Both the position numbers and the translations under genes were made by a program. A model generated the notes under the pieces. The model was not told the DNA's origin. It worked only from the letters and a program-made list of their open reading frames with translations, and did not search any database. A DNA stretch of 64,000 bases, from NCBI GenBank assembly GCA_025403435.1, contig CM046333.1, forward strand, positions 10,255,770 to 10,319,769, written 5' to 3'. Position 1 is the first letter of the stretch. Every line of letters starts with the position of its first letter. Shown in pieces: positions 48,223 to 61,820 of this stretch. The DNA is from Artocarpus heterophyllus. Taxonomy: Eukaryota > Streptophyta > Magnoliopsida > Rosales > Moraceae.

Positions 48223-50404
48223 CCTTTTTTTGGTTTTGTTTTGTTAACTTGTGTGATATAGAAGTCCCACATTGTTTTCAATATTCTTTTTGTCTTTACG
48301 TTTTTTTATTACACGAATTATAGCTTCCGTGTTGTTGTTTGGTGGCTTTAGAGTATGAAGATACTACTCACAATGCTGATTTAATTAGTTTAACGAGCAA
48401 ATGAACATTGGTTACGTGAACCCTTTTGTCAAATATTTTTCATACAATTAAGAGCTAAATTCCAAGTACTATTTTTTAGTGATGATGACAATGATAGATT
48501 ATCTTATCTTATAAATTATTTTGGAAGGAATAGTTTGTATAGCTATAAAATCGTTGTTGATGCAAGTCTGTTCGTTGTTCTCACTTGTGGTGTTTTAGGT
48601 GTATATGAATGTAGGTTGGTAAGGCAACAACTGTCTAGGGGTTTCAAAGAAGAGAGAAAGAGAGGAAAAGAGAAAAGTGAGAGAGAGTTTTTGATTTCTG
48701 AAAAAGAAAAGGGGAAGTGGGGATGCGTTAAATTCTTGATGATCAAACATTCAGATAGATACTGACAGACCTGTTTGATAGAGGAAGGAAAAGAGAAAAT
48801 AAAAGAAGAGGAAAGAAAAAAGAGGGGGAAGAAAACGAAAGATTCGAGATCGTAATGACAAGCAAGATTGATGAAAGAGAGGTGTTGTGATGGTAAAGGG
48901 AAAGGCAGATCTTCGCCCATGGGAATAGAGAAAGTGAACCATTAAAGCACTTTGCTTTCCTTTTAATTTTAATTTTTTTCTTACTTCTTTTCTTTCTCTG
49001 GAATCGGATTTACACATTGGCCCCTCTTAACTTGAAGCTCGCGTTGGCTTCAGGCCATCATAAGCATTCCAATCCCAACAACCAAGAAAATTAACAGAAG
49101 ATATTTCACACTGTTTTGATTTGGGTGCATGCCTCTGTCTGTCCATCCAACCCAAAACTTCAATCATTAGCTCTTATTTATTCCTTGGAAGTTTCATAGA
49201 ATTGGACAAAACAAGTGGGGTTAATCCATATGAATGGTCCCAAATAAGGCCATTTTTCTGGCGGTATCGAAAAGATACCTATCTGTGTGTACTTATTTTT
49301 TAATTATCAAATTATAAAGAAAAATGACGTTGAACAAATCTAGTTGTTTTAAAATGTACACCACTAGTTGGGATTTCTACCGGAGAAATCCCCAAATTAC
49401 ATTCTTGATCTTATTTTGGTATATAATTTTTATATGTCATCAGCTTTAAATATAATCATCAGTTTGTTTTAATTTTAACTCTTCTATTACTTGGATGTTA
49501 AACAGAGGACTGTAATATACACATGATGTTGGTAGAAAATAACTTTTTGCTGACAAAGCACAGATTATGCTTGTAATGGTGGAATATAACACTATTAATG
49601 AAATAGTATTCATATTGTGTTTACTTCTAAACATTAAACTGAAAAAAATATTATAACTGAAATAAAATGATAGACCATGATAAGTTTTAAACGCTTAAAA
49701 ACTCAAAAACTAAAGTGGACTTGAAATTAAAATTTAAACACTATTTGTGAGATTATGCCAATAGCTTGTAAAGCAAAAACAAAAATGCCTATTCCAAGGA
49801 TTTACCCTCTAATTTGTCCCATTACAAGCTTCTTGGAGTAAATAGGCCAAGAAGAATTACTATTCAGAATTTAGAAGCATGTGAAGCATTTACTTAGTCT
49901 TGGATACGTAGCTCACTATTCAATATCTCACATAAATTATAGTAATGAGAGAAACTTGACAAAACTTGCTGTGGTCCTAAAATTACATAATGTAAGAGGG
50001 TATGCATACTTATATATATATACAACCAAATAAAGCAGTTATTTCTTGAAGCTAGGTTCATTCATACTTTTCTTGAAGTGCTATTGCTAATTCTGTAAGT
50101 ATGGCACTTGAGATTTGTAGAGCAAGTTTTAGTTGAGTGATTTTTGAAGGCAGCAGAAGCGCTCTCTCTCTCTCAACAGAAGAAAATAACAAAGAGCTAT
50201 GGTGGGGGTATACTATTCCTTATTTTAAAAGTACAGAAGCGTGCCACTACCGATGGGGAAAAAAAGTAGCAACATATTTATCAGAGATAGCACTTTTCTT
50301 GTTACGTTTCGTTCCTAGTCTGAAATAAAAAAGGGTTGGCAAGTCATCATTTGTAGTTTGTTTTGCCGTAGAAGGAGTACAGGTAGTACTATCTTGTGCT
50401 CTTG

Positions 50405-50580
50405 GGGTGTTTGATAAACTTGTTAAATTGAAAAAATAAGTTGAAATATTATACTGTATGAAAGTTTTATATTGTAGTTATTTTTTATTTTAAATTATTT
50501 TTTATTTATATTATAGCAGTTGAAAGCTTTATATTATAGACCGTTTGAATTGAGAAATTTGAATCGGTGTACTAAACAAA
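50405..50580. repeat. Degenerate MITE copy
   Basis: It starts GGGTGTTTGATAAACTTG and contains two diverged motif copies, CTGTATGAAAGTTTTATATT and AGCAGTTGAAAGCTTTATAT. It ends near GTGTACTAAACAAAAGG. Confidence 0.55.
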
Positions 50581-51682
50581 AGGTTATTTAAATATTTTAT
50601 TTTTATTTTATATTTTTTAAGAGGATATCTTAGTTTGAAAAATATATGATCAATTAAAGGATGAGAATATTTTGATGGGGTGTAGTGCGGTGGAGGTGAT
50701 TAATTGGTACTTGTAAACATTTGAGAACTAAGATCTGAAAAACGTAACCTTCAAGATTACATATATCTTAACTAATATTTGAGTATATATACATGTCTAA
50801 CGATACAATCCTACGTGAATTATCATTTCTTTCTGGTACAAAAAGGAATCTTGCACCATGTGCATCGTTAAATATGCCAACCAACATAAGTTTTTTTTTT
50901 TTGCTCTTTTTTTAATATAAGTATCGTATCATAACTTACCATTAATTAATTGTAGTCATTTGTCATGCAAAGATTAAATGGGGAATCCATATATAGTTTT
51001 CTGGCTTTTAAAGGGTATTTAATTAGTAGAGCTGGTGGATTAAAGCATAAAAGGCTACGGATGCGTTCGCTATCACGTATAGTAATGATCACTTTTTTCT
51101 ACTTTGGGAACCACAAGGAGAAGTTGTAAATGTTCAAGAAGGGACGCATATGTATCATGGTTTCACAAAAGACTTTTTTAAAGCTCTCTAGCTAACCAAA
51201 ATGTCTTTTACCAAATGATGAGATATGTATCATGACATTACGGAGTCTTTAATTGATTATGAGATATGTGTCATGACATTACGGGGTCTTAATTAATTAT
51301 GAGTTATTGTTGATAAAAAGAGATTGGATGAAACAAAATTTAAAACCCAAACTATAACGGTTTGATCCATCATCTTTAAAATTAAAACATTCTAAAATAA
51401 GTTATTGATTCATTATTTTCAAATTAACCCATTCCTCTATCTGCCTTTTAGAATTTGAACGAAAAAATTATATAACCTTATATGTTTTTGTTCTCAAAAT
51501 TTTTAAAAATATTTTCGCAAACACTCTGAACACAATACATTTTAAAAAAAAAATTTTAACTCAAAATTTTTATTTTTCAAAACAAAAACATTTTTACCTA
51601 TTTAAAAACAATACTAAACGGCCATATGATTTTCTTATTTATAGCCGTGCCTTATAATAAGACACACACTAAACCACATATA

Positions 51683-51777
51683 GAGCCTGTTTGGTTCGAG
51701 TATTTAAATGAAGATTTAAATTTTTGTGAGAGAAAATACTGTAGCAAAATGATTCGAACCACGAAACAAACGGGCCT
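51683..51777. mobile_element. Harbinger/Tourist-like MITE, reverse orientation
   Basis: Ends GAGCCTGTTTGGTTCGAG and complement AGGCCCGTTTGTTTCG. The complement of the interior (TTGCTACAGTATTTTCTCTC, then ACAAAAATTTAAATCTTCAT) is nearly identical to that at 36649-36755. The target duplication is not clear. Confidence 0.75.
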
Positions 51778-52696
51778 ATGGTTTACACGTGTCAAAGTTT
51801 TTTTTTTTTTTTGGCATCCTATTAAGATGATAACAATAATAATAATAATAATAATAATACGACGCAAACACTGTAACCAAGTTTAATGAACTAGTAATAC
51901 TAAAGATGAGTTTTAAAGGACATACATTCGTTGCAGTTTTACGCAAAACAACGACTTTGAGAAATAATTGATGAACCTCAAACCGATTAGAATTTAATAT
52001 ACGAATATCAACATGCTTGAACACATAAAAGAAATGCCTAAGAGGGTACATTGTTAGTAGACTTAATAATTTCCAATCAATTAAATAAGATTAATTAGGA
52101 CGTGACAAGCATGCAGTGGGTCACTTCGGAGTGCAATGGATAGCGGAGGAAGACCCACCAAAAGAGAATTTGGCTCTTTAGTCAAAATTTAACATGATCT
52201 TATGATTAAGAAAATTAAAAAAAAAATACAAATTGCAAAAGCTACATATATATACGTATATATTTTTTTAAGGCGGTGGTGGATTCTTAACTTATTCAAG
52301 AAAATGTAGTTATGCAGCTTGTCTATTAATTTATAATTTCTGAATGAGCAACTTTATAGTTTGAACTCTTTCAAAGTACTTTTTTAATTGAGATTAAGGG
52401 GTAATTAAAGGTTAACTAAGGAAGAAGATGAGGTGATTTGTTTATTAGGATCGTTCCTCGACGCTTCGTTAAGATAAATATTCCGTACAGTTGGTGTGGG
52501 TGGGGAAGTTGCCAGCAGCAATGATGAGAAGAATATTGTTTGTGGTTGGAGATGAGAATAAAAAGAAAACCTAACTTCCTAGGCGATATCACCTAAAATG
52601 CATTGAGAAGAACAGCATCGACTTTGTTTTTAAAATTATTTAGTTATTTATTTCATCGTTTTCATTAATTTTCCTGTTGTTTATCTTATAATTCTT

Positions 52697-53232
52697 TGGG
52701 TTTGTAGTACATTTACTCCTAAATTTAAGGCTTTTTTGTAATTTGGTCCTTAAACTTTTTTTTGTTGCAATATGGTTCTTAAATTTAATAAAATGTGGCA
52801 ATTAAGTCCCTTATTCACAAACGTTTATCAAAATTAAAACAAAAAATGATCACGTGAGATAAACATAACCCATTTAGAAGGAAATGGACGGAATTTTAGG
52901 CACTTTAATGATTAAAATACACATATAAGCTAACAAAATTGTTTAAAAAATCATTAACAATTATATAATTTTTTTTTTGTTTTTTCTTCATTTTTTGGGT
53001 ATAAAATTAACCAATTGGACTCTTGTTGGAAGCAAATAAAGTGCAAAGGTATTTTAAATAGACAATGCATCTCACATAATTATTTTTTGTCTCAATTTTG
53101 AGGAAAGTTTGTAATTAGGAATTAATTAGCTTACTTTGTTAAGTGTAGGAATTTAATTGCCACAAAAAAAAAAGTTTAAGAACCACATTACAAAAATACA
53201 AAAAATTTATAGAACAAATGTGACAAAAACCC
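52697..53232. mobile_element. MULE-like non-autonomous element with long inverted ends
   Basis: The left arm (TAATTTGGTCCTTAAACTTT, then GTGGCAATTAAGTCCC) and the complement of the right arm (TAATGTGGTTCTTAAACTTT, then GTGGCAATTAAATTCC) match over roughly 90-110 bases. Long inverted termini and the 'TTGGTCCTTAAACTT' wording are familiar from plant Mutator-like elements. Flanks share ATTCTT only, so the target duplication is unproven. Confidence 0.6.
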
Positions 53233-54084
53233 TGATTCTTATATAGTATAACTCAAACGTCCTCTTTTTTAATTTTTTCGTTCATTGAAAACTTTGGTCC
53301 TAGAGTTCATGTACAAAATTAATAACTCGATGAACCCACATAAACATTTGAAAAAATAATTGTAGATTAATATTAGTTTTATATGAATTCGTACTGCAAA
53401 CATAATCTGACAGCAATTACACAATTTACTACTCAACCACAAACGTGGAATTCAAATTCTACGGCTTTAAATTTTGAAAGAAACGAAAGGTAATAATAAT
53501 TATATGACTATGAGACCTGTTCACAAAACATTTGATAATTAATTGGTTCAGATGTTTGCATAATATATACATATATACAATTGGCATACTATATTTCATT
53601 GCACTGCTTGTTTAGCTATCATGCTCGTTTTATATTATGATCTCCCGTACAAGTACAACAGTAAAAGCCCACAAATCAGCATGCACGCGCAGTATACAAC
53701 TATAAATATTACAAAAAAGGAGGAAGGAAAAATAAAAGAACAAGAAGATAAATATTATTTTTCATTTGTATTTGTTTTTTTTCCCTCTTAAAAGTGGAAT
53801 ATTTTTTCTATCAATTTCCCGGGTGACAAAAGTAAACCTCCTATATTCTGTAAGCGTCACAGCATGCCGGTAAAGTGATCATCAACAAGCGATAAAGGGG
53901 ATCCATACATACTTGAAATCGGAGAGAGAGTCGAAGCATCTTGATGGCAGGAGCTTATTAATTTCTAAAAGTACCCTTTAATTAACGAACTCAACAAGTA
54001 ATGAAAAACCTTTCTCTATTTCTTTCTTTCCTTTTTTTTTTTTTTGAATCTTGAATATATACCTTGAATTATATATGAAACTAT

Positions 54085-54235
54085 TATGAGTTTGACAACA
54101 ACATTGAAACTTAAAAATTGTAATATGTGAGAATTTATATTGTAGTAAATTTTTACTTTTTACTATAAACTGTGAGGGCTTTACGTTTTAACCATTGAAA
54201 CTTTTTAATTCAAATATTGTTGTGAAATGAATTCT
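54085..54235. repeat. Degenerate MITE copy
   Basis: It holds TGTAATATGTGAGAATTTAT and TATAAACTGTGAGGGCTTTA on either side of an AT-rich spacer. The outer parts resemble GTTTGACAACAACATTGAAA and the complement of TTCAAATATTGTTGTG, which pair as termini. Confidence 0.6.
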
Positions 54236-56121
54236 ATAATCCTAGTGATTGCTGTTGTTAATTGCATATTAAAGAAAGTGAATTGGGCGATATTAATTTA
54301 ATATCATAAGTACAGGTTCTAGTAATAGACTTTAAATACCCATGTGACTTTTACACATGTAAATGTCATCATAAGTGGATTAAGCCCTTTTCATCTCTTT
54401 GGAAGATTTTTTTTTATTTTTTTAATTTTTAAGATTCATCTCTTAAGAAGTTATAGTCCAAGTATTGGGTAAAAGATGACCCCATAAGGCTCACCTCAGC
54501 AGCTCAGCTATATGTAAGTAGATGATGGACCACACTCCACATTCAACTCTAGATATCTTTCACTTTTGCTTGCTTTGCTTACTTATAGACTCAACATACA
54601 AGTGATTCAACGTTGTCGATCCCTAGGTGAATTTTTGTTTCCCGCAACATCCTTAGCAGTTTTTTTTTTTTTTTTTTTTTTTGTTCCTCTTTTTCTTTTT
54701 CTCCTCCAAAGGGTGCTCGGGTCATGAGTCGTGACTCATGAAGATGAGATCTTATATCCTCTGAAACAGTTAAAACTTGGATTAACAAAAGTTCATTAGT
54801 GTCTTCCCGTCCTCTTCCTTTTTGTCCATAGTAAATATTTAAGGGCCTAGTATTAGAAACCAAAAGAATCTGATTGTTAATGTTCGGCAAAATCAGTTTT
54901 TACAACCCAAACTTTTGGTTGTTATATAGTGTAAAACCTTTCACATATTACAAATTTCAGTTCTAAACATAATTTTTAAATAAAATATTAAATGATAAAT
55001 TTAGTTTTACTACATGCCACAAGCTCCACGCTTGTAATGTCTATCGAACTAGCATGGACCGACCTTAAAAAGAGACTTTAGAGTATTGAATCTTGAGCTA
55101 ATTCCAAGAGCAGAAGAAGGGCATATATCCTAACGGCTGAACCAGCCTATTGACGGGAGAAAAATTGCATTTGTTCTCATTTTATTTTCTTCTACCGAAG
55201 GCGATAAGTTACAGCTGCCACGGCTAGCTCTTGGTTGAGAACATTTAATTGCAACAAATTAGCTGACGCTTAAATATGCCAAGTGCAACCTATTGATGTG
55301 GCGCTTCACCTTCTCCATTGCTCAGTTATCAATAATGTAGAACTTTTCAATTTAGTCTTTAGACATCGGTTTTATGACAGATTAATAAATTCCTGGCCAT
55401 CTGTTTAATTTATCCATGCAGTTGTCAATCTCTTCCTGCAACATTCTATATATCCTTCAAATTTTAACAAGGCCACAACTTTTTAACTTTTTTAACTTTT
55501 TGGATTGGAAATTAAACTTGGAAGAATCTGTTTCCAAACGGCATGGGTAAAATGATTGAAATGTAAAGATTTCAAAAGAAACAAACAAAAAGGAACTTCA
55601 TTTTGTCGACAATACATACATGTATATTTTTATATATATGTTGCATGGACCAACGTATCATATATATTGCTTCCAAAGTTTCTTCATAATATTGGAGAGG
55701 ACCACGGTAACGTATATGGTGGTCCAATATTTGTACCTATCCAATGCTTTACGTGGTGGAAAACACCGCCCAAATTTTATCCACTTTCATATTTATTTCC
55801 TCCCCCAAATAAACGTACCTCCAAATTTTTCATAGACATAATCGCCCAAGCCAGCCACCAGGTCCAGCCCCAGAAAAGGTTGCATATTTCTGCACCCTCG
55901 ATTCCATCAACTTTTAGTACAACGTCCTACTAATATTAAAGTTTCTTTTATTTTTTTGTGAAGTATGTCATATTTTTACTTTTTTCATTGATAAATATAG
56001 GTCAAGAATTGAATAATCAAATTGCATATAAGAAATATCGCCCATAATATTAGTGAGACGTTGTAACACATTATAATATTTAGCGCTGGACCTTCCTTTA
56101 AGTTTCCCCAATTCTTCCACC

Positions 56122-59100
56122 ATGAGGGCCGGCACTCAATCTAGGTCTTGGCTGTCGCTGACGGAAGAAAATTCAACGCCAGGCCAGAAGCACGACACAG
56201 CCACCGTGCAGCCTGCCAGTTGTTGCCGGGGGCTTAAGGACTGCTTCAAAATGGGTTCAATTGTCTCCACAAACCGCCGTGATGAGCCAACCTCCAAATT
56301 GGGGCAACAGGTAAAAAAAAATTGGACCACATTTCAGTTGGTTTTTCTTTGTCTAATCAAAATGTTGGACCACGGCTAGGTATGTGCATGGCATGCATTT
56401 TAAGGTTCACGAGTGCATGTGTCTATTTAATTCCGTGATTAATTAATAATTATCAGTGGGAATACGACCATATTTGGAATGTCAAATGGTCAAAATGCCA
56501 GGCTAGTCTGTGTGTGTAAATTATATTAGTTGTGGCGAACTTTCAATTTTGGAGGTGCCAAATGGGTTTGGTGCAATACTCATTGATTATTGTGCCTCAA
56601 AATATATAAAAATCAGTTTCGGCGGACCCCTCTTTTTCAAATGTTCATTTAGTCCTTTTTTTTTTTTTCTCTCAAGATGAGAACTCAAATTTTCCGTGAC
56701 TTTATTGAAATAGTTTACCGTTGTTCTTTTGGATCCAAATTTCGGAAAGTGAATGTTTCTTGTGTCGTCTGACTCCGGAGTTGGGAAAATTCTTTACGGG
56801 TATAATTTGAATGGGCTTAAAAAGAAAGGCCCATCTGTAAAAATGGTGTCCGAGCCTGTTTAACCTCGACAATATTATAGCAATTTAAATTTTATAAGAA
56901 AATATCATAACAAAAGTTACTTCAATAAAAATTCTTTGGTTTAAACTAGTTTCGGTCAATTCTTCTTTATGGTCAATTCTTCTTTATGCTATGTTAGTAC
57001 AGTGATATAAATTGATAACAATACTGTTGCCGGTAAAGGTGGCAGACCTAGAAAGAGAAGTGGAAAAGCAGAAAGAAATGAGGATAACGTATAGGAAGAG
57101 GATGGAGAGAACTCAAGAGTATCTCAGATACTGTCTTCAAATAGCGCAGGATAATGGATTCTTGGAACTTATTGTCCAAAATAAAGATGCTCCTCCTACT
57201 CCTCAAACTCCAACTCCCGTGCATCAACATTCGGAGCTAGCTTCTCTTATTGACATAGCCAAGCTAAATGGCTGGTACATTGCTCCAGACGAGGTCCATC
57301 ATTTCTAATTACATATCGTATATTTCTTTAAAAAACTACAAATCATATATTTTGTTTTGCTGATCAAATACACATCATAATTTAGTCGTACCAAAATCCC
57401 ATTTTATTTTTTGTCAACGTTGGATCATATGGCAGTCAAACAAGGGTAGATCATAGTTTTATGGGGCCATCCCAATTTATAGGTTTAATAGGATTGTTGA
57501 TTGTTATTTTAAGATTTAAATCAACGGTACACATTGTTATTCAGTTTGATATGGAAAGTGAATTTTTTTTTACCAATGTAGTGTACGCTTACTTTATTAA
57601 CGCTGTTTGATTTAAATAGTACAAATAAAAAAGTCTTTCCTTTTTTATCTGATTTACATTATTCTTACGAACTTAATAAAAATTGTTGAACTATGGTAGA
57701 ATTTAGTCCAAGAAAAATTGTGAAGAATGTATATTCCTTTATACTTCACCTAATAAATTTGTTCATAATTTGGAAAGAGAAATGCAAACCAACACTTAAA
57801 AATTAACAAACACACGACAAAGTAGAGACTTTTAAATTAGGAAAAAAAAAACCAATAAAAAGAACTCCATCATATATTCATGCCTGCTTTGCTCTATGGT
57901 AAGAGTTTTTTGATTGAGCAGATTGAGCTGCAAGAGAAAATAGGACAAGGAAGTACGGCCGACATTCACAAGGGAGCATGGCGTGGACTCGACGTGGCGG
58001 TGAAATGCCTACGACCCGATTTCTTCCAATCAAACGACAAAGGCGTGGCCTTCTTCGCCCAAGAGATGGAGACGTTGGCGCGCCAACGCCACCCTTTCGT
58101 CATCCAACTGATGGGCGCGTGTCTTGACCCGCCGTTCCGCTCGTGGGCGGTGACGGAGTTCTTTAGCATGACGCTGGAGGAGTGGCTTCACGGGCCTGGT
58201 AAGAGGCGGATCCAAGAGAGGCTCAAGCCGCTTCCTCCTTTCAAAGAGAGATTGGGCCGGGCCTTTGAGATCGCTCAGGCTATGCAGTATCTTCACAGAC
58301 AAAGGCCCAAAGTTCTTCATCGCGATCTGAAGCCCAGCAATATTTTTCTGGACGATGCTTTGCACGTGAGGGTCGCGGATTTTGGTCACGCTCGGTTCTT
58401 GGGCGATGCAGAGATGGCGCTCTCCGGCGAAACAGGCAAGTTTTTTTTTTTTTTTTTTTGGTGAATTGTACATTATTTAGTCAATAATTCAAATTCTGAT
58501 TTGTTTTACCATCCTTACGTTATATATCTTTCATCTTTTATAATTTTCAAGTTTTTTTTTAAATTATCTAATATTAATAAAAAACCATTATGGCATAGCA
58601 ATTTATAACTGTAACTATTGTGGCTTACAAAATATTTTCAATCACGGCCTGTTTGATTTAATTTAGTGTAATGGTGGGAAAAAATAATTTTATTATACAT
58701 GCCTGAGATTAATGACTCATTATCAGTCCAAACTCTTTTATTTTAGTATTGGAGTAATGCTAGGAAGTTTACTTCCACAATAAATTCCAGGCAATTTTTG
58801 AGCTCAACAAAATAAATACTAGTGTCTTTCATCTTCTTTTTTTTTCTTTAGTAAAAATAAATGAGTGTATCTTTAAAGATATATTTATTTGGGGAGGGGA
58901 GAAATCGTAGTTTTGTCGTATATGGTATGATCAATCATAAATGTATATCAAATTAATTAAAGGAAAAATGCAGATTCCTTTACAGAAAATTTGTCAATTA
59001 TATACCTTTCCACTACAGTTGTTTGTCTCCCCTAATCGTTTTAAAAACATTATCACACACACACACACATATATATATATATGTATTTATTTTGTTGAAA

Positions 59101-59979
59101 CATTCTCACACATATTTTGTTTAGTTTGAATCGTATATTCCCATATATATCATTGTTTTCGCTTGACATAACATGATTAATTGTTCCCAATATAATTCCT
59201 TTATCCTCTTGTCCTTTTCAGGAACGTATGTTTATATGGCCCCAGAGATCATCAAATGTGAGCCCTATAATGAAAAGTGTGACGTCTATAGTTTCGGTAT
59301 TATTCTCAATGAGCTTATGACCGGCGAATATCCCTACATTGAGAGGGATTATGGTCCCGCTAAGGTATATTATTGGATGAAGTTTTATTAATATAATATG
59401 TGGGGAGAAAAAAAAACTTGGGTTACTATATATAATCTATATATAAGAAAAATATTAAGAATACCAACTTTACTTTTAACTTGTGTATTAATTTATGAGT
59501 TGTCATATTCTTATTAGTAGGTATTTAAATAATCATCACATCAATGGAATATATTTATTAAAATTATTGATAACTCATGAGTTGAGATAAAAATTGAGAT
59601 TAAAATTAGTATTCCTAACATTACTCGTCCAGATAATTATGCACAATAGGCTAGGAATAAGGGGCAGATAACAAATTGTACAATTAATTAAGATTCAAGA
59701 AGCTAAAATGCAATGCTTTTTAGTAATATACTTTTACTTTAGGTTGTTTCTATAGATTTTTGTTCCTTTTTTTCTAAAAAAAAGATCTTAATATATTGGA
59801 GCTCCTTCACTCCATAAAAAAAAAAAAAAAGGTTTACACATGTAGATCCAAACATAAATGGAAATAAAAAGAGCTAGCCTAAACTAATTTCACAATTTTG
59901 AAAGGAATAGAAATAGTTATTGAAATGATTATGGGGCTGGTATAAACTTTTGTCTTGATTAATACTCATATATACATAC

Positions 59980-60011
<32 letters not shown>

Positions 60012-60223
60012 TACATATTACATGTTAGATCGCCATGGAAGTTGTAGAGAGCAATTTAAGGCCAAGACTAATTCGAGACGACGATGGCCAACTTGGAGAG
60101 CTCATTGACCTCATTTGCCTATCATGGAATGAAGATGCCGCTATTAGGCCACCCTTTGCCACCATCACTTCCGTTCTGAAAACACTTCAAAACCGATTAT
60201 TACAGTTGGAAAGTGTTATATAA
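56122..60223 (+). CDS. TKL/Raf-like protein kinase with N-terminal coiled coil
   Basis: Five exons (56122-56310, 57039-57293, 57922-58435, 59222-59364, 60029-60223) in frame give 431 residues. Residues 64-100 are a charged coiled coil ([20 protein letters not shown]), followed by a Pro/Thr linker (PPTPQTPTP). The kinase domain starts near residue 149. It has the Gly-rich loop [12 protein letters not shown], Lys176 in [15 protein letters not shown] near 271, DFG near 291 (VADFGHARF), YMAPE and [20 protein letters not shown], so all catalytic residues are present and it should be an active Ser/Thr-type kinase. Intron 3 has a GC donor. I recall plant homologues with the same GQGSTADIH loop but cannot name the substrate or pathway. 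The second exon resembles no other domain I know. Confidence 0.9.
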
Positions 60224-60964
60224 CCTGCAATCATTTTTTTATTGTTTGCTGAAATTACATATATGTTAATTACCTATAAGTGTTAACCTCCAGTACCTTA
60301 TTCACAATAACTTAATATTTTTGAGTAACTATGTTAATTGCCTGTAAGTTTAATATCCAATTATGTTATTCAAAACAACTTAAATATTGTTTAAGCTATA
60401 ACGTGTTATAAAGTTATAGCATTTCTCGAGGACACGTACGTAATATCATGCAACAATATTGCGACGTCATTAATTACGTACATAAAATTGCACTTGACTT
60501 CTATAATCTCAAGGCCAAGCTCTAAATAGCAATATGAAGATTAAGAATTTTGAGCGAGACACCATACAAAAAGAAGAATATATCAAGTTTGAAGACAAAG
60601 TTTTGCGCCAGTAATGACCTAGTATAAGTGGCTAAGATTCTAAGTCAGACTCTATACACAAAGATCACGTGCGTAACATTCTTCTATGTGGTTGTATCAT
60701 CATGCTATATGACAACTAAATAAATGAATTCGACAAGAAAAAGTAATATGTTTATTTCTCCTTAATTTCGTTCTCATTACGACCCCTTTTTTTTATTTAT
60801 TTTATTTGAGCTCTCATTCCGACTTAATTCACTGTAAACCTAGAAAAGTATGGTCGTATTCACAATAGAAATGGCACAACAGGCCTGTTTGTCTCATGGA
60901 TCAAATCATAGTCTTAAAAATCTTTCTTGTTACAGTATTTTTTTCTAAAACAATAACTTTTCAT

Positions 60965-61100
60965 CCAAATCACCAACCAACAGGATATTTGACAAATTAA
61001 TTTAAACCTTAAAAAATTAGTTCAAACACTAACATATGAGAATTTTATTTATAACATGTAAAAGTTTTACTATGTAAGAGTTTGAAGTAATTAAGCAAAC
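60965..61100. repeat. Degenerate MITE copy
   Basis: It has CACTAACATATGAGAATTTT and TAACATGTAAAAGTTTTACT in the spacing seen in other copies. The left end is near GGATATTTGACAAATTAATT. Confidence 0.5.
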
Positions 61101-61159
61101 ATAAGAGGATAGTCTATTTCATGCTCGACCACTATGCCGTGTCTATTACACTAATAGGG

Positions 61160-61820
61160 TGTTTGGCTAAGTGTGGTGTGAACCACAAACTCAATTATGA
61201 ACAGTGTAAAACTCTCACATGCTACAGTAAAAAAAGAAAAAAAAAAGTTGCTACAGTATAAAGCTCTCATATGCTATACTAAAAACGGTTTCCACCAATA
61301 GTTCATACCACTAGTCAAACACCTTATAAATATACAGGTATTCCGTGACTAGTAAATAAAAAATAATAATTAATAAACATGTCTAAATATTTATCTATGG
61401 CTAAAGATTGTGTGAACTACAAATTCAGTTATGAATAGTATAAAGCTTTCAAATGTTACAGTAAAAAGAAAAAGTTGCTATAATGTAAATATCTCACATG
61501 CTATAATAAAAACGGTTCTCACCACTAGCCAAACACCTTATAAATATACAAGTATTCCGTGACTTGTAAATAGAAAATAATAATTAATAAACACGTCTAA
61601 ATATTTATCTATGGCTAAGGGTAGTCTGAATTACAAACTAAGTTATAAATAATGTAAAGTTTTCACATACTATAATAAAAAAGTTACTATAATATAAAAC
61701 TCTTACATGCTATAGTAAAAATAGTTTCTAACGTTAACTAAACATCTTATAAATATACAAGTGTTTCGTGACTAATAAATAGAAAATAATAATTAATAAA
61801 CGTCTAAATATTTACCTATA
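61160..61820. repeat. Tandem array of three MITE-plus-flank units
   Basis: Three direct repeats of about 234, 214 and 207 bp begin near 61165, 61399 and 61613. Each contains a MITE (GGCTAAG..., two motif copies, then AACACCTTATAAATATACA) plus the same trailing segment (GTAAATAGAAAATAATAATT, then TCTAAATATTTATCTATGG). The first unit keeps the best termini (GGTGTTTGGCTAAGTGTGG / complement GGTGTTTGACTAGTGGTAT); the third is the most changed. Confidence 0.85.

Larger units (their letters stand above)
48223..56121. other. 8-kb gene-poor interval
   Basis: AT-rich, with GA-rich stretches after the BIG GRAIN 1-like gene (48650-48850), several MITEs and a MULE-like element (listed separately), a 41-bp direct repeat near 51220-51300, an AAT microsatellite (51832-51859) and a T-run at 54661-54682. 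Frames here are short or cross simple repeats; none matches a family I know. Confidence 0.6.

Noticed and set aside
48535..49017. ORFs on both strands after the BIG GRAIN 1-like gene
   Set aside because: They are composed of GA/CT-rich low-complexity sequence (poly Lys/Glu/Arg or Phe/Ser/Leu).
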